Source: PALSA-1353 sp050014015 (GTDB taxonomy: Bacteria > Planctomycetota > Phycisphaerae > Tepidisphaerales > Tepidisphaeraceae). From it: 64,000 nucleotides of DNA. The notes below the pieces were generated by a model that saw only the letters and a program-made list of their open reading frames with translations, had not been told where the DNA came from and made no database searches. The first letter of the stretch is position 1. Every line of letters starts with the position of its first letter. This document shows, one piece after another, positions 35,029-42,952 of this stretch. Position numbers and translations under genes: made by a program. The stretch spans positions 7,470 through 71,469 of the forward strand of contig JBEKEC010000024.1 in the NCBI GenBank assembly GCA_050014015.1. The letters are read 5' to 3'.

Positions 35029-36360
35029 ATGAGAATCATCGACGTGCTCAAAGACCGGCTCACGACCAGGCACGACCTGCGCACGCGCCTTTGGCGGGTC
35101 GGGGGGCTGGTCGCGGTCTTTCTGGTCACGATCCTCATCGGCAACACGTTCATCTCCAAAGACCGGGCCATCACCTGGGACATGCTCGGCCACGATTTCC
35201 TGCCGTTCTATTACGGCGGGACGTGTGCCCGGACGGGGCATTACGAACAGCTCTTCGACCTGCCGGCGGCCAAAGCGTTCGAGTTCAACACCGGTCACGC
35301 CGCCGGGCTTTCCCTGGGAACCAGCTTTGGCCCATGGTGGAACCCGCCCTTCGCCGCCTGGATGTTCGCCCCGCTCTCGGCGCTGCCATACCTCTCGGCC
35401 CTGCACGTTTGGTGGACGTTCTCGGCGGTTTGTCTGGCGGCGTCGATATTCCTGATGTGCCGCATGTTGCGGGGAGGATGGGAAACGCAATTGCTGGTTC
35501 CCTTTCTGGTCCTGATGGCCATGCCCTGCTTCCAGGCGTTTTGCCATGGACAGAACACCTTCTTCTCCCTGATGCTGCTGACGACAACCGTCTGGCTGTG
35601 GCGCGGCAATCGGTCGCTTCTGGCCGGGATGGTCTGCGGTCTGCTTTTCTATAAACCGCAATTGGGCGCCGTGATCGCCGCGGTGCTTTGCCTGGGCCAG
35701 GGCCGCCGCGCGATCCTGGGCGTATGCCTCACGGGGACGGCGCTGGTTCTGGTGAACGTCCTCACCATGCCGGGGACCCTGCACGAGTTTGTCTATCACG
35801 TGCCCCTGAACCTGCGCTGGATTCAGGACGAAAACCCCTATCGTTGGGAGCGGCACGTGACTTTCAAGGCGTTTTGGCGATTGGTCTTCCAGGGCGACAA
35901 CGTCGGTCCAACCACGACGGCCACCCGCGTGCTCTGGGGCTTTAGCGAGATAGCCATGCTGGCCGCGCTGGGGGCGATGGTCGTCAAGACCATGAGAAGC
36001 GAAAATTCGCCCTCGGAGCGAGATCGGTTGATCTCCGCGACGATTGCCGCCATGCCGCTGTTAATGCCGTTCTATTTCGATTACGACCTGCTGCTGATGA
36101 GCGTGGGGATCGTGGTGTATGCCGCGGATCGGCAGCGCGGCGCCGCCGCGAAGGAGGCCCAGAATTGGGAAGACCGCTGGCTGGTTCGGGTGTGGTCGGT
36201 CGTCTTCCTGGCTCTGATATTTTGGAAGACCCGGATGAATCCGGTGGTTCCACTGCTGGCGGCGGCGGCGGGGATGCTGATCCGCCGCGGCCTGCGAACG
36301 CCCGCCAAATCGTCCGCGGCCGAATTGCCGCGATCCCTTCCAACTGCGCTGGCGGCGTAG
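35029..36360 (+). CDS. GT87-type membrane glycosyltransferase
   Basis: A 443-residue protein of the DUF2029/GT87 group. After helix 1 comes GHDFLPFYYGGTCARTG (acidic residue and aromatic cluster near residue 56), then SFGPWWNPPFAAWMFAPLSALP, whose NPP motif is diagnostic. About 10 further helices follow, with LFYKPQLG near residue 205, comparable to the LKIFP position of the first GT87 gene. It would use a polyprenyl-linked sugar on the outer face of the inner membrane. It is 14 bases upstream of the second flippase and probably co-transcribed with it. The palindrome just before its start may control expression. Confidence 0.83.
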   Translation: MRIIDVLKDRLTTRHDLRTRLWRVGGLVAVFLVTILIGNTFISKDRAITWDMLGHDFLPFYYGGTCARTGHYEQLFDLPAAKAFEFNTGHAAGLSLGTSFGPWWNPPFAAWMFAPLSALPYLSALHVWWTFSAVCLAASIFLMCRMLRGGWETQLLVPFLVLMAMPCFQAFCHGQNTFFSLMLLTTTVWLWRGNRSLLAGMVCGLLFYKPQLGAVIAAVLCLGQGRRAILGVCLTGTALVLVNVLTMPGTLHEFVYHVPLNLRWIQDENPYRWERHVTFKAFWRLVFQGDNVGPTTTATRVLWGFSEIAMLAALGAMVVKTMRSENSPSERDRLISATIAAMPLLMPFYFDYDLLLMSVGIVVYAADRQRGAAAKEAQNWEDRWLVRVWSVVFLALIFWKTRMNPVVPLLAAAAGMLIRRGLRTPAKSSAAELPRSLPTALAA

Positions 36361-36374
36361 AGAATATCCCCCGC

Positions 36375-37784
36375 GTGCATACCGCCTCAAGCCTTCGTCG
36401 CGACATCGTTTCGGCCTACCTGTTGACCGCGCTTCGCGTGCTGGCCTGGATCGTCGTGACGGCCACCGTCTTCCGCGCCGCCGGCAAGCCTGCGTTCGCC
36501 TCGCTGGCAATCGTGCAATCGACCGCGGGGATCCTGGAATACGCCGCGATTGGATTAAGCCCGGCGATCATCCGCATGACCGCCGAGGCCATGCGCCAAT
36601 CGCGCAATGGTCTTGCCCCCGCTTTGCCGGCGATTTCCTATGACAGCCCGCCGCCCAACCGCACGCCCGAGGTTCAGTCCGTCTATGCCAACGGCTTCGT
36701 GATGGCGCTGCTGACCGCGCTGGCCGGAGCCATCTTTCTTGCTTGTTTTACCTGGGTGTTCCGCCGGTCGCAGACCAACGTCAACAGCGGCGGAGCGATG
36801 GCGGAACTGGTGTTGATGGTCGGCGTCGCCACGCTGGTGCGCCTCATGAGCGACGCCGCCGGCGCGGCATTGCAAACCTCGGGGAAAATCTTCCTGGACA
36901 ACATGCTGCTCACCACGCACGAGGCGATCTGGGGCGTGGGGACGGCGGTGAATTTGCTCGTGTTTCATCTGCGCTGGCAGCGGGCAACGGGGCTGGCGCT
37001 GGTGGCCGGGGCGGTAGTGCTGCTGGTGGCGCGGGGAATCATGTCCCATCGCCACGGTAGCGGGCTGTTCGCCAGATGGTGGCGGCGTTTCGACCCGAAA
37101 ATGGTGCGCCGCCTGCTGATCTTCGGCGGAACTGTCGTGGCGGCGCAAATGGCCGATTATCTCTATGCCCCAGCCAACTACCTGCTGATTCTGTATCTGA
37201 TCGACCAATCCACGGTCGCGGTCTATACGGCGGGCGTGCAGATCGACGGCGGCGCGCTGCTGTTGGTGGGCGCCCTGGCGTCGGTGCTCTTGCCGCGGAC
37301 GGCGATGGCGTACGCCGCCGGCGATCCGCATCTCGTCCGCCATTTTTACGTCCGCGGCACCTTGGCGACGTTTTTCCTCCTCCTGGCGGCGGCGCCGATC
37401 CTTTGGCTCCTGGCCCCGTTCTTCTTCCGGCTTTGGCTGGGAGACCCGATGCCACTGACCTGCGCCATCCTGCCGATGGTCCTCATCCATACCGTCATCG
37501 GCGGCAGCAGCGCCGTCGGCCGATCGATTCTCCTGGCCATCGGCAAAGTCCGGCCGTTTACGGCCTCCGTGCTGATCGCCGGCGTCGCCAACGTGGTGTT
37601 GAGCTACTCGTTCGTGCGCTACGGCCATTTGGGGCTGCGCGGCATCGTTCTGGGGACGATCGTGGCCGTCACCGCCCGCTGCGCCCTCTGGCTGCCGTGG
37701 TACACGCTGCGCATTCTGAAACGGGAGATCGCTCCCGACGAGGCGCCGATCCTGCAAACCTTGCCGCCCGCGCATTTGTCGTGA
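36375..37784 (+). CDS. Second polysaccharide flippase (MATE/Wzx-like)
   Basis: A membrane protein of about 469 residues with 12-14 hydrophobic segments and MATE/Wzx-like layout. I chose the GTG at 36375, 14 bases after the GT87 stop, because it gives a sensible N-terminus (HTASSLRRDIVSAYLLTALR). The open frame extends to 36165, but that part overlaps the coding end of the previous gene and is low-complexity. An insertion near residues 75-100 (rich in Pro and Ser) separates helices 2 and 3. RRLLIFGGTVVAAQMADYLY and LYLIDQSTVAVYTAGVQID are typical of the second half. It may serve the glycan made by the 29381-36360 block. Confidence 0.8.
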   Translation: MHTASSLRRDIVSAYLLTALRVLAWIVVTATVFRAAGKPAFASLAIVQSTAGILEYAAIGLSPAIIRMTAEAMRQSRNGLAPALPAISYDSPPPNRTPEVQSVYANGFVMALLTALAGAIFLACFTWVFRRSQTNVNSGGAMAELVLMVGVATLVRLMSDAAGAALQTSGKIFLDNMLLTTHEAIWGVGTAVNLLVFHLRWQRATGLALVAGAVVLLVARGIMSHRHGSGLFARWWRRFDPKMVRRLLIFGGTVVAAQMADYLYAPANYLLILYLIDQSTVAVYTAGVQIDGGALLLVGALASVLLPRTAMAYAAGDPHLVRHFYVRGTLATFFLLLAAAPILWLLAPFFFRLWLGDPMPLTCAILPMVLIHTVIGGSSAVGRSILLAIGKVRPFTASVLIAGVANVVLSYSFVRYGHLGLRGIVLGTIVAVTARCALWLPWYTLRILKREIAPDEAPILQTLPPAHLS

Positions 37785-37816
37785 TCCGCAGGTCCGTGAC
37801 ACTTGCTGCAAAGAAT

Positions 37817-37924
37817 TTCCCCCTCCCCATGTACTCAGGGGGAGGGTTGGGGTGGGGGTCGAACGTCGATTTGGCCCACGAAACCCCAACCCCAACCCTC
37901 CCCCCGGAGTACCAGGCGAGGGGA
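37817..37924. repeat. Inverted pair of family C repeats
   Basis: A C-run/G-run unit (TTTCCCCCTCCCC, a centre around GTACTC, then GGGGGAGGG and TTGGGGTGGGGG) at 37817-37860 is followed 20 bases later by an inverted copy (37881-37924). A single copy is at 41223-41270. Together they form a very GC-rich cruciform candidate between the flippase and radA. Confidence 0.85.
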
Positions 37925-38010
37925 AGAACAGGCCTCGCAGAATGTGTCACCCAGCCGTGATCCGCCGAACGGTTGCATTTGCCTCCCGAAACATCGAGCA
38001 TTTGCTGGCC

Positions 38011-39381
38011 GTGGCCAAGACCCGCACCCAGTTTCTCTGCAATCATTGCGGGAGCATCCATCCGAAATGGCTCGGCAAATGCCCGGATTGCGGAACGTGG
38101 AACAGCCTGGAGGCGTACACGCCGCCCGCGCCGGATGCCCGCGCCCAGCGCGTTGGCGGAGATTTGGCCGCGGCCGAGGCGCTGCCCATCGGAGATATCG
38201 ACGAATCGCAGACGCCCCGGCTGAACACCGGCATTGCGGAATTCGACCGCGTTCTCGGCGGCGGAATCGTCCCCGGATCGGTCGTGCTCGTCGGCGGTGA
38301 ACCGGGAATCGGCAAATCAACCCTCCTGCTCCAGGTGGCCCATGCGATGGCCTCATCCCGCTCGGCCAGCAAGGTGTTGTACGCCACCAGCGAGGAATCC
38401 GCCCGCCAAACCGCCCTGCGAGCCGGGAGATTGGGCGTCAAATCGGGGCAGCTTCTGGTCCTGGCGGAAACCAACGCCGAGCGAATCGTGCATCAAATCG
38501 CCAAACATCAGCCGGCCGTGGCCGTCGTCGATTCCATTCAGATGATCTACAAGCCCCAGCTTCCCGCCGCGCCGGGTTCCATCACCCAGCTTCGCGATTG
38601 CTGCATGGACTTGGTCTATCTGGCCAAGACCAGCGGCACCGCGATCGTCCTGGTCGGCCATGTCACCAAGGAAGGCACGCTGGCCGGCCCGAAACTCATC
38701 GAGCACATCGTCGATACCGTGGCGTATTTCGAGGGCGACCGCTTCCACGCTCATCGCATCGTGAGATGCATAAAAAACCGTTTCGGCTCAACGCACGAGG
38801 TGGGACTGTTCGAAATGACCGGCCAGGGCCTCAAGGAAGTGCTCGATCCGGGCAAACTGTTCATCGAGCAATACGGCCCCGGCGGCCAGCCGAGCGGGTC
38901 GGTCATCACCGCCGCCATGCAAGGCTCGCGAGTCCTCCTGGTCGAGGTTCAGGCCCTGACGGCCTCCAGCGTCATCGGAGCGGCCAAGCGAAAAACCAGC
39001 GGCGTATCCGCCGACCGCGTCGCCATGATCATCGCCGTCCTGGAAAAACGCGCCGAGATGCGCCTGGCCGCGGATGACGTGTTCGTCAACGTCGCCGGCG
39101 GCGTCAAAACACCCGAACCGGCGGTCGATCTGGCCATCGCCCTGGCCATCGCATCGGCACACCTGAATCGCCCATTGCCGATCGGAACCCTAGCGGTCGG
39201 GGAATTGGGATTGGGCGGCGAGATCCGGCCCGTGCCGCAAATCGAAATCCGGCTTCGCGAAGCCTCGCGCCTCGGCGTCGCCCACGCCATCGTGCCGCAC
39301 ATCGGCGATCACGTCCCGAAGCTCAAGGGCATGGCCCTGCACGAAGTCCGCCGGCTGTCGCAGGCGCTGGCGGATTTATAA
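38011..39381 (+). CDS. radA: DNA repair protein RadA
   Basis: A 456-residue branch-migration ATPase that helps process recombination intermediates. I chose the GTG at 38011 (MAKTRTQFLC), the usual RadA N-terminus and length; in-frame starts at 37942 and 37852 would add repeat-derived sequence. A C4 zinc finger uses Cys10, Cys13, Cys24 and Cys27. Walker A is GGEPGIGKST (residues 95-104); VAVVDSIQ is Walker B. The RadA-specific KNRFGSTHEVG motif is present, and the C-terminal Lon-protease-like domain starts near residue 300 without catalytic function. Its stop is three bases from that of the convergent DUF971 gene. Confidence 0.96.
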   Translation: MAKTRTQFLCNHCGSIHPKWLGKCPDCGTWNSLEAYTPPAPDARAQRVGGDLAAAEALPIGDIDESQTPRLNTGIAEFDRVLGGGIVPGSVVLVGGEPGIGKSTLLLQVAHAMASSRSASKVLYATSEESARQTALRAGRLGVKSGQLLVLAETNAERIVHQIAKHQPAVAVVDSIQMIYKPQLPAAPGSITQLRDCCMDLVYLAKTSGTAIVLVGHVTKEGTLAGPKLIEHIVDTVAYFEGDRFHAHRIVRCIKNRFGSTHEVGLFEMTGQGLKEVLDPGKLFIEQYGPGGQPSGSVITAAMQGSRVLLVEVQALTASSVIGAAKRKTSGVSADRVAMIIAVLEKRAEMRLAADDVFVNVAGGVKTPEPAVDLAIALAIASAHLNRPLPIGTLAVGELGLGGEIRPVPQIEIRLREASRLGVAHAIVPHIGDHVPKLKGMALHEVRRLSQALADL

Positions 39382-39384
39382 AAA

Positions 39385-39708
39385 TCACTGTGGCGAAATT
39401 GACCGCAGATATTCAAACGAATAAATCCCCGTGTTGTGATCGTCCGACCAGTCGATCTTCAAGGCGTAATTGCCCACCAACTCCGCCTTCACCACCGTCA
39501 GCGGCTTGTCATAATTCCCCGGCAGAATCTTCAACAGCGATTTGCTCTGCTCCTGCCCCAGGCGCTGTTCCTTGCAAGTAGCGCACGGGCACATCGAGCG
39601 GAGATAATCGAGCTTGAAAACGCTCCGCTGGCCATCCTTCCAGAGGATTTCCAGCTTTTCATCGCGCTTGAGATCGAGTTTGGCGGGAATTGCCGGCAAA
39701 GAAGTCAT
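39385..39708 (-). CDS. DUF971 protein (GBBH-like N-terminal domain)
   Basis: A 107-residue protein of the DUF971 family, related to the N-terminal zinc-binding domain of gamma-butyrobetaine hydroxylase. The sequence shows LEILWKDGQRSVFKLDYLR then MCPCATCKEQRLGQ, whose Cys residues with a later His (DDHNTGIYSFEYLRS) likely bind zinc. Family members are linked with iron-sulfur cluster or Mrp-type ATPase genes in other genomes, but no such partner is here. It follows gatB by six bases on the same strand, so it is in that operon. Exact role unknown. Confidence 0.88.
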   Translation of the reverse strand: MTSLPAIPAKLDLKRDEKLEILWKDGQRSVFKLDYLRSMCPCATCKEQRLGQEQSKSLLKILPGNYDKPLTVVKAELVGNYALKIDWSDDHNTGIYSFEYLRSISPQ

Positions 39709-39714
39709 TCAACT

Positions 39715-41184
39715 CTATTGTAGCTTCCTCTTCAGCGCCTCCTGCACCATCTTCGGATTCAATCCCTTGCCGTTTTTCATCACCATGCCGACCAAGGCCC
39801 CCATCGCCGATTGCTTGCCGGCCCGGTAATCCTGTAACGGTTTGGGATTCTCCGCGATGACGGCGTCGATGGCGGCGTCGATCGCGCCGGTGTCGCTCAC
39901 CTGCGTCAAGCCCAAATCGGCGGCCAGTTCCTCGGCGGGGCGGTCGTTTTCGCGGAGCTTGTCGAAAATCGCCCCGGCGCTGCTGGCGGAAATTTTGTTC
40001 TGGTCGATCAGCTTCGCCACCTCTGCGAACCGCGCGGGGGACACGCCGATCTCCGACAGGGCGACGCTTTTCTCGTTGGCCAATCGCCGGCCGTGCGACA
40101 GGATCAGATTGCTCACTCGTTTGGCATCGCCGCCGGCGGCGATGGCGGCCTCGTAAAACTCGCCGGTGGCTCGGTCGCTCGCCAGGATCGCCGCGTCCGT
40201 CGCCGATAAACCCAACGCCTCGACATATCGCTTCCGCCTCGCGGCCGGCAATTCGCCCACCTGGGCTTTCAATTCCGCCAGCCATGCCTCGTCCACTTCC
40301 ACTGGAACCAGGTCGGGGTCGGGGAAATAGCGGTAATCGTTGGCCTCCTCCTTTTCGCGTTGCGGAAACGTCGTGCCCGTCGCCTCGTCCCAGCCGTAGG
40401 TGCTCTTACGGCCCAGCGATCCGGTCTCTTCCCATTGGCGGATTTGCCGCTGAATCTCGTACGCCGTCGCCCGCTCCAGAACGCTGAAGCTGTTCAGGTT
40501 CTTGATCTCGGTGATCGCCGTCTTGAGCACCTGCCCGTTCTGGTCGGTGATGTGCACGTTGATGTTCGGCTCGAAACGCATGTGGCCCATCTGCATCAGC
40601 CCATGGCTGACGCCGAGGAATTGCACGATCTTCTGCAATTCCTGGCCGAAGAGCGCCACGTCCTGCGGACTCGACAGATCGGGTTCGGTCACGATCTCCA
40701 AAAGCGGCGTGCCGGCGCGGTTGAGGTCCACGATGCTGAAGTCGATCGCATATCCCCCAGGCGCCTCGTGCAGCAGCTTGCCCGCGTCTTCCTCCAGATG
40801 CGCCCGGCGAATGCGAATCTTCAGCGTGCTCCCATCCCGCCGGACCAATTCGAATTCGCCCTGGTAACACAGCGGCAGGTCGTACTGGCTGATCTGATAG
40901 TTTTTCGGCAAATCCGGATAGTAATAGCTCTTGCGGTCCCATTTGGTGTGCTTGGCGATCGTGCATCCCAACGCCAGTCCGACCTTGATGGCATACTCCA
41001 CCGCCCGCTTGTTCATCACCGGCAACACGCCCGGCAAGCCCAACACCTGCTCGTCCACCTGCGTATTAGGTTCGCCCCCAAACCCGTTGGCCGCCCCGGT
41101 GAACATCTTCGATTGCGTCGAGAGCTGGACGTGAACCTCCAACCCCACCAAAACCCGGTGCGACTTGCAAATCCGCTGTTCCAC
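39715..41184 (-). CDS. gatB: Aspartyl/glutamyl-tRNA amidotransferase subunit B
   Basis: A 489-residue subunit of GatCAB, which amidates Glu-tRNA(Gln) and/or Asp-tRNA(Asn) in the cytoplasm. The N-terminal signature VGLEVHVQLSTQSKMF is followed by LGLPGVLPVMNKRAVEYAIK, DRKSYYYPDLPKNYQISQYD, RAHLEEDAGKLLHE, VDLNRAGTPLLEIVTEPD and the kinase-like core MRFEPNINVHI. The C-terminal helical/YqeY-like domain runs to the end (VGMVMKNGKGLNPKMVQEAL). Translation probably begins with the GTG at 41184. gatA and gatC are not in the window. Two bases of the family C repeat lie about 40 bases upstream of the start. Confidence 0.97.
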   Translation of the reverse strand: MEQRICKSHRVLVGLEVHVQLSTQSKMFTGAANGFGGEPNTQVDEQVLGLPGVLPVMNKRAVEYAIKVGLALGCTIAKHTKWDRKSYYYPDLPKNYQISQYDLPLCYQGEFELVRRDGSTLKIRIRRAHLEEDAGKLLHEAPGGYAIDFSIVDLNRAGTPLLEIVTEPDLSSPQDVALFGQELQKIVQFLGVSHGLMQMGHMRFEPNINVHITDQNGQVLKTAITEIKNLNSFSVLERATAYEIQRQIRQWEETGSLGRKSTYGWDEATGTTFPQREKEEANDYRYFPDPDLVPVEVDEAWLAELKAQVGELPAARRKRYVEALGLSATDAAILASDRATGEFYEAAIAAGGDAKRVSNLILSHGRRLANEKSVALSEIGVSPARFAEVAKLIDQNKISASSAGAIFDKLRENDRPAEELAADLGLTQVSDTGAIDAAIDAVIAENPKPLQDYRAGKQSAMGALVGMVMKNGKGLNPKMVQEALKRKLQ

Positions 41185-41222
41185 GATGCTCGGCTCCCTT
41201 CAATGCTCCGATAATCCGATTC

Positions 41223-41270
41223 TTTCCCCCTCCCCTGGTACTCCGGGGGAAGGCTGGGGTGGGGGCCTTC
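41223..41270. repeat. Single family C repeat
   Basis: TTTCCCCCTCCCC, then GGTACTCCGGGGGAAGG and GCTGGGGTGGGGGCC. Same layout as the pair at 37817-37924. It lies just upstream of gatB. Confidence 0.85.
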
Positions 41271-41370
41271 GTCCAAACAGGTAGTTATAAGCGCCGCACC
41301 CAATTGGCCAGTATAAACGGCAAACCTTGCCAAACCAAAGTCGTCGTCGTCTTTGGCCGAAGAATTCGAC

Positions 41371-41718
41371 ATGGAAACATCCGACTTTGGAGCCTCGCAA
41401 ACCGCCGTCCTGGAGAACCCCGCGACCGCAACGGGAAACGCCTCCGACCGCCGTCGCAGCCGCCGTCAATCCTTCGTGGGCAACGCCTGGCTCTCCCCCG
41501 AGGCCGGCACGCGCGGGCACAATCATCACATCGTGGTGGGCGACCTGTCCCTGCACGGCATCGGCTTCAGCTCCGACGAGCGGCTCGATCCCCAGGCGGT
41601 CCACTGGATGGTTCTGGATTCCGGCGGCCTCCGCGCGTCAGCCCGAGTCCGCATCGCCACCTGCCGCCCCAACTCAACCGGCAACGGGACGTACGAGTGC
41701 GGCGCGGAATTTTTCTAA
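41371..41718 (+). CDS. PilZ-domain protein
   Basis: A single-domain PilZ protein of about 115 residues, a likely c-di-GMP receptor. The two binding motifs are present: RRRSRRQSF near residue 28 (RxxxR type) and VVGDLSLHGIGF near residue 55 (D/NxSxxG type). The rest is the expected beta-barrel with VRIATCRPNSTGNGTYECGAEF at the end. I chose the ATG at 41371; a TTG six codons upstream is an alternative. PilZ proteins often tune exopolysaccharide synthesis or motility, which fits the many glycan genes here, but no partner is adjacent. Confidence 0.85.
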   Translation: METSDFGASQTAVLENPATATGNASDRRRSRRQSFVGNAWLSPEAGTRGHNHHIVVGDLSLHGIGFSSDERLDPQAVHWMVLDSGGLRASARVRIATCRPNSTGNGTYECGAEFF

Positions 41719-41977
41719 AATTAAATCAAAAAAAATCCTGGGGCGGGCGTATTCCCCTACCGCTTTGGTTAACCGCAAAGGCGACGGTGGGCGAGTGCGG
41801 CCACCCAATCCGCTGAGTCCATGAAGAGCGGGCCGCTGCTTTACAGTTTGGCCTTATGGAATACCATGGCCACGTGGAAACGAAGTCCAAAGACCCCAAG
41901 CCCCACAACTGCAAGGGCAATCCAATCAGCCTCGCCCCGCTGTCGATGGATCAGCCGACCAAAGAAAAGAAGAAGTT

Positions 41978-42301
41978 ATGCGAGCCTGGGATTTCATTGT
42001 CGGACTGGCGATGATTCTGGGGTCGCTGGTAGCACAGTCTGTGGTTATCTTCGTGGTTGTTGGGCTTCTGCTCGCTGGTTTAATCAGTAGTTTTGGCCTT
42101 CGCGAGCAACGGATTTGGGTGGGAGAAGCGGGGGCATTCGTTCTACTGAACTGGCTCACCTGGCGGGCATTTCGACGTCAGAGCCGACCCCGCCGCGCCT
42201 TGGGCTACGGTGGAGCGTTCTTCCTGTTGCCCAGGGGAATATATCGGATTCGGTATGGTCGGGAGACCTATCGCGATTCAAGCGATATATCGCCGGCGTG
42301 A
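41978..42301 (+). CDS. Hypothetical small membrane protein
   Basis: A 107-codon frame with AAGAAG just before the ATG. Residues 5-40 are strongly hydrophobic (VVIFVVVGLLLAGLIS) and residues 50-65 contain a second possible membrane helix; the rest is basic. No family is recognised. The surrounding DNA from 41719 to 42705 contains many short overlapping frames and a long hairpin, so this could be chance. A 52-codon frame at 41856-42014 overlaps its start and is less convincing. Treat as tentative. Confidence 0.4.
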   Translation: MRAWDFIVGLAMILGSLVAQSVVIFVVVGLLLAGLISSFGLREQRIWVGEAGAFVLLNWLTWRAFRRQSRPRRALGYGGAFFLLPRGIYRIRYGRETYRDSSDISPA

Positions 42302-42659
42302 TGACGCCCTATGGGTATCGATTCCGTCGCTAAGTGCAATCGCAGAATCTTTCGTGTAATAATTCCGACGCCGTCGTTGGCCAATCGAGCCGCTGGGAAA
42401 TTGATCGGTTACGGCCCAACGCCAAATGCGAATACAAATGCAATGCGGGAGGGGCGGGCGAAACCGCTTGGGGCCTTATGCGGCGTCGCCCGCCTCCCCT
42501 GCATCTGCGAATTTCGAATGTTTGCATTTTGGATTTCTCGAATTGCCGCAATGATTCTGCGGTTTTACTTAGTCGGTATTCTAGTCTATCGCATTAACCG
42601 CCATTTGTCGCGCGGGGCATATTAAACGGCGGAGACAAGTAAGGGGACATTCAAGATTC
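42302..42659. other. Non-coding region with long hairpin and REP-like fragment
   Basis: About 360 bases without a credible gene. It holds the long imperfect inverted repeat at 42422-42531 and the half-site AAGGGGACATTCAAGATT near 42641. Short frames here are produced by the repeats. Confidence 0.5.
42422..42531. repeat. Long imperfect inverted repeat
   Basis: Inner arms 42440-42461 and 42486-42508 (GGGAGGGGCGGGCGA against TCGCCCGCCTCCCC) pair at most positions. A small inner stem CCGC/GCGG closes the loop and outer arms CCAAATGC/GCATTTTGG extend it. It could be a structured RNA, a terminator-like hairpin or a mobile-element end. Confidence 0.7.
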
Positions 42660-42660
42660 C
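42639..42660. repeat. Half-copy of the ACATTCAAGATT palindrome
   Basis: AAGTAAGGGGACATTCAAGATT matches one arm of the perfect inverted repeat at 61666-61720. Here it is followed by a small CCGCG/CGCGG hairpin that abuts the broken PIN gene. Confidence 0.8.
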
Positions 42661-42719
42661 TACCGCCGCGCTGACGCGGTCATTAAACCCAGGGGGATAT
42701 TGGTGTCAACGAGGATCAT
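42660..42719 (-). pseudogene. Truncated PIN-domain (VapC-like) toxin
   Basis: Nineteen codons starting with ATG inside the end of the antitoxin gene. The first residues, MILVDTNIPLGL, are the classic N-terminus of VapC PIN ribonucleases with the first catalytic Asp. The frame then runs into repeat DNA and stops after MTASARR. About 110 residues of the normal toxin, including all other acidic active-site residues, are missing, so the gene is dead. Confidence 0.65.
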
Positions 42720-42924
42720 CAACCGTTCCGGAGTAGATGCTCTCGCGGCTGTCGTCGATTAAATGCCCCAGGGGCTTATGGCTGTCAGCCCAGGCGCGGA
42801 GGCTCTTGAGCCAGGGGTTGTCGGGCTTTTCTTCGTCAATGACGATGACGCGGACCTTGCGGCCGCGGAGGTCTTGGCGGCTCACCAGATCGTCCCAATC
42901 GCCTTGAATAATCTCATCAGACAT
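42706..42924 (-). CDS. Orphan antitoxin-like protein
   Basis: A 72-residue acidic protein reading MSDEIIQGDWDDLVSRQDLR, then GRKVRVIVIDEEK and NPWLKSLRAWADSHKP. The GRKVRV strand with a preceding D-rich turn resembles small VapB-type antitoxins, and the C-terminal part would be the toxin-wrapping tail. Its stop overlaps the ATG of a truncated PIN toxin, the normal vapBC arrangement. GAGGTG lies seven bases upstream of the ATG. With the toxin broken it has no partner here, though it might still act on toxins elsewhere. It is 28 bases downstream of sucB on the same strand and could be read through from it. Confidence 0.7.
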   Translation of the reverse strand: MSDEIIQGDWDDLVSRQDLRGRKVRVIVIDEEKPDNPWLKSLRAWADSHKPLGHLIDDSRESIYSGTVDDPR

Positions 42925-42952
42925 GAATCACCTCACGGTATCTCTAGCTCGA

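Noticed and set aside
36165..36374. In-frame 70-codon extension of the second flippase
   Set aside because: It overlaps the coding end of the GT87-type gene, is Gly/Arg/Pro-rich without a membrane signal, and a GTG at 36375 gives a better start.
41856..42014. 52-codon plus-strand frame overlapping the small membrane protein
   Set aside because: No ribosome-binding site, no recognised family; overlaps a slightly better candidate.
42311..42625. 104-codon plus-strand frame
   Set aside because: Most of it is the long inverted repeat read through; composition is explained by the hairpin.
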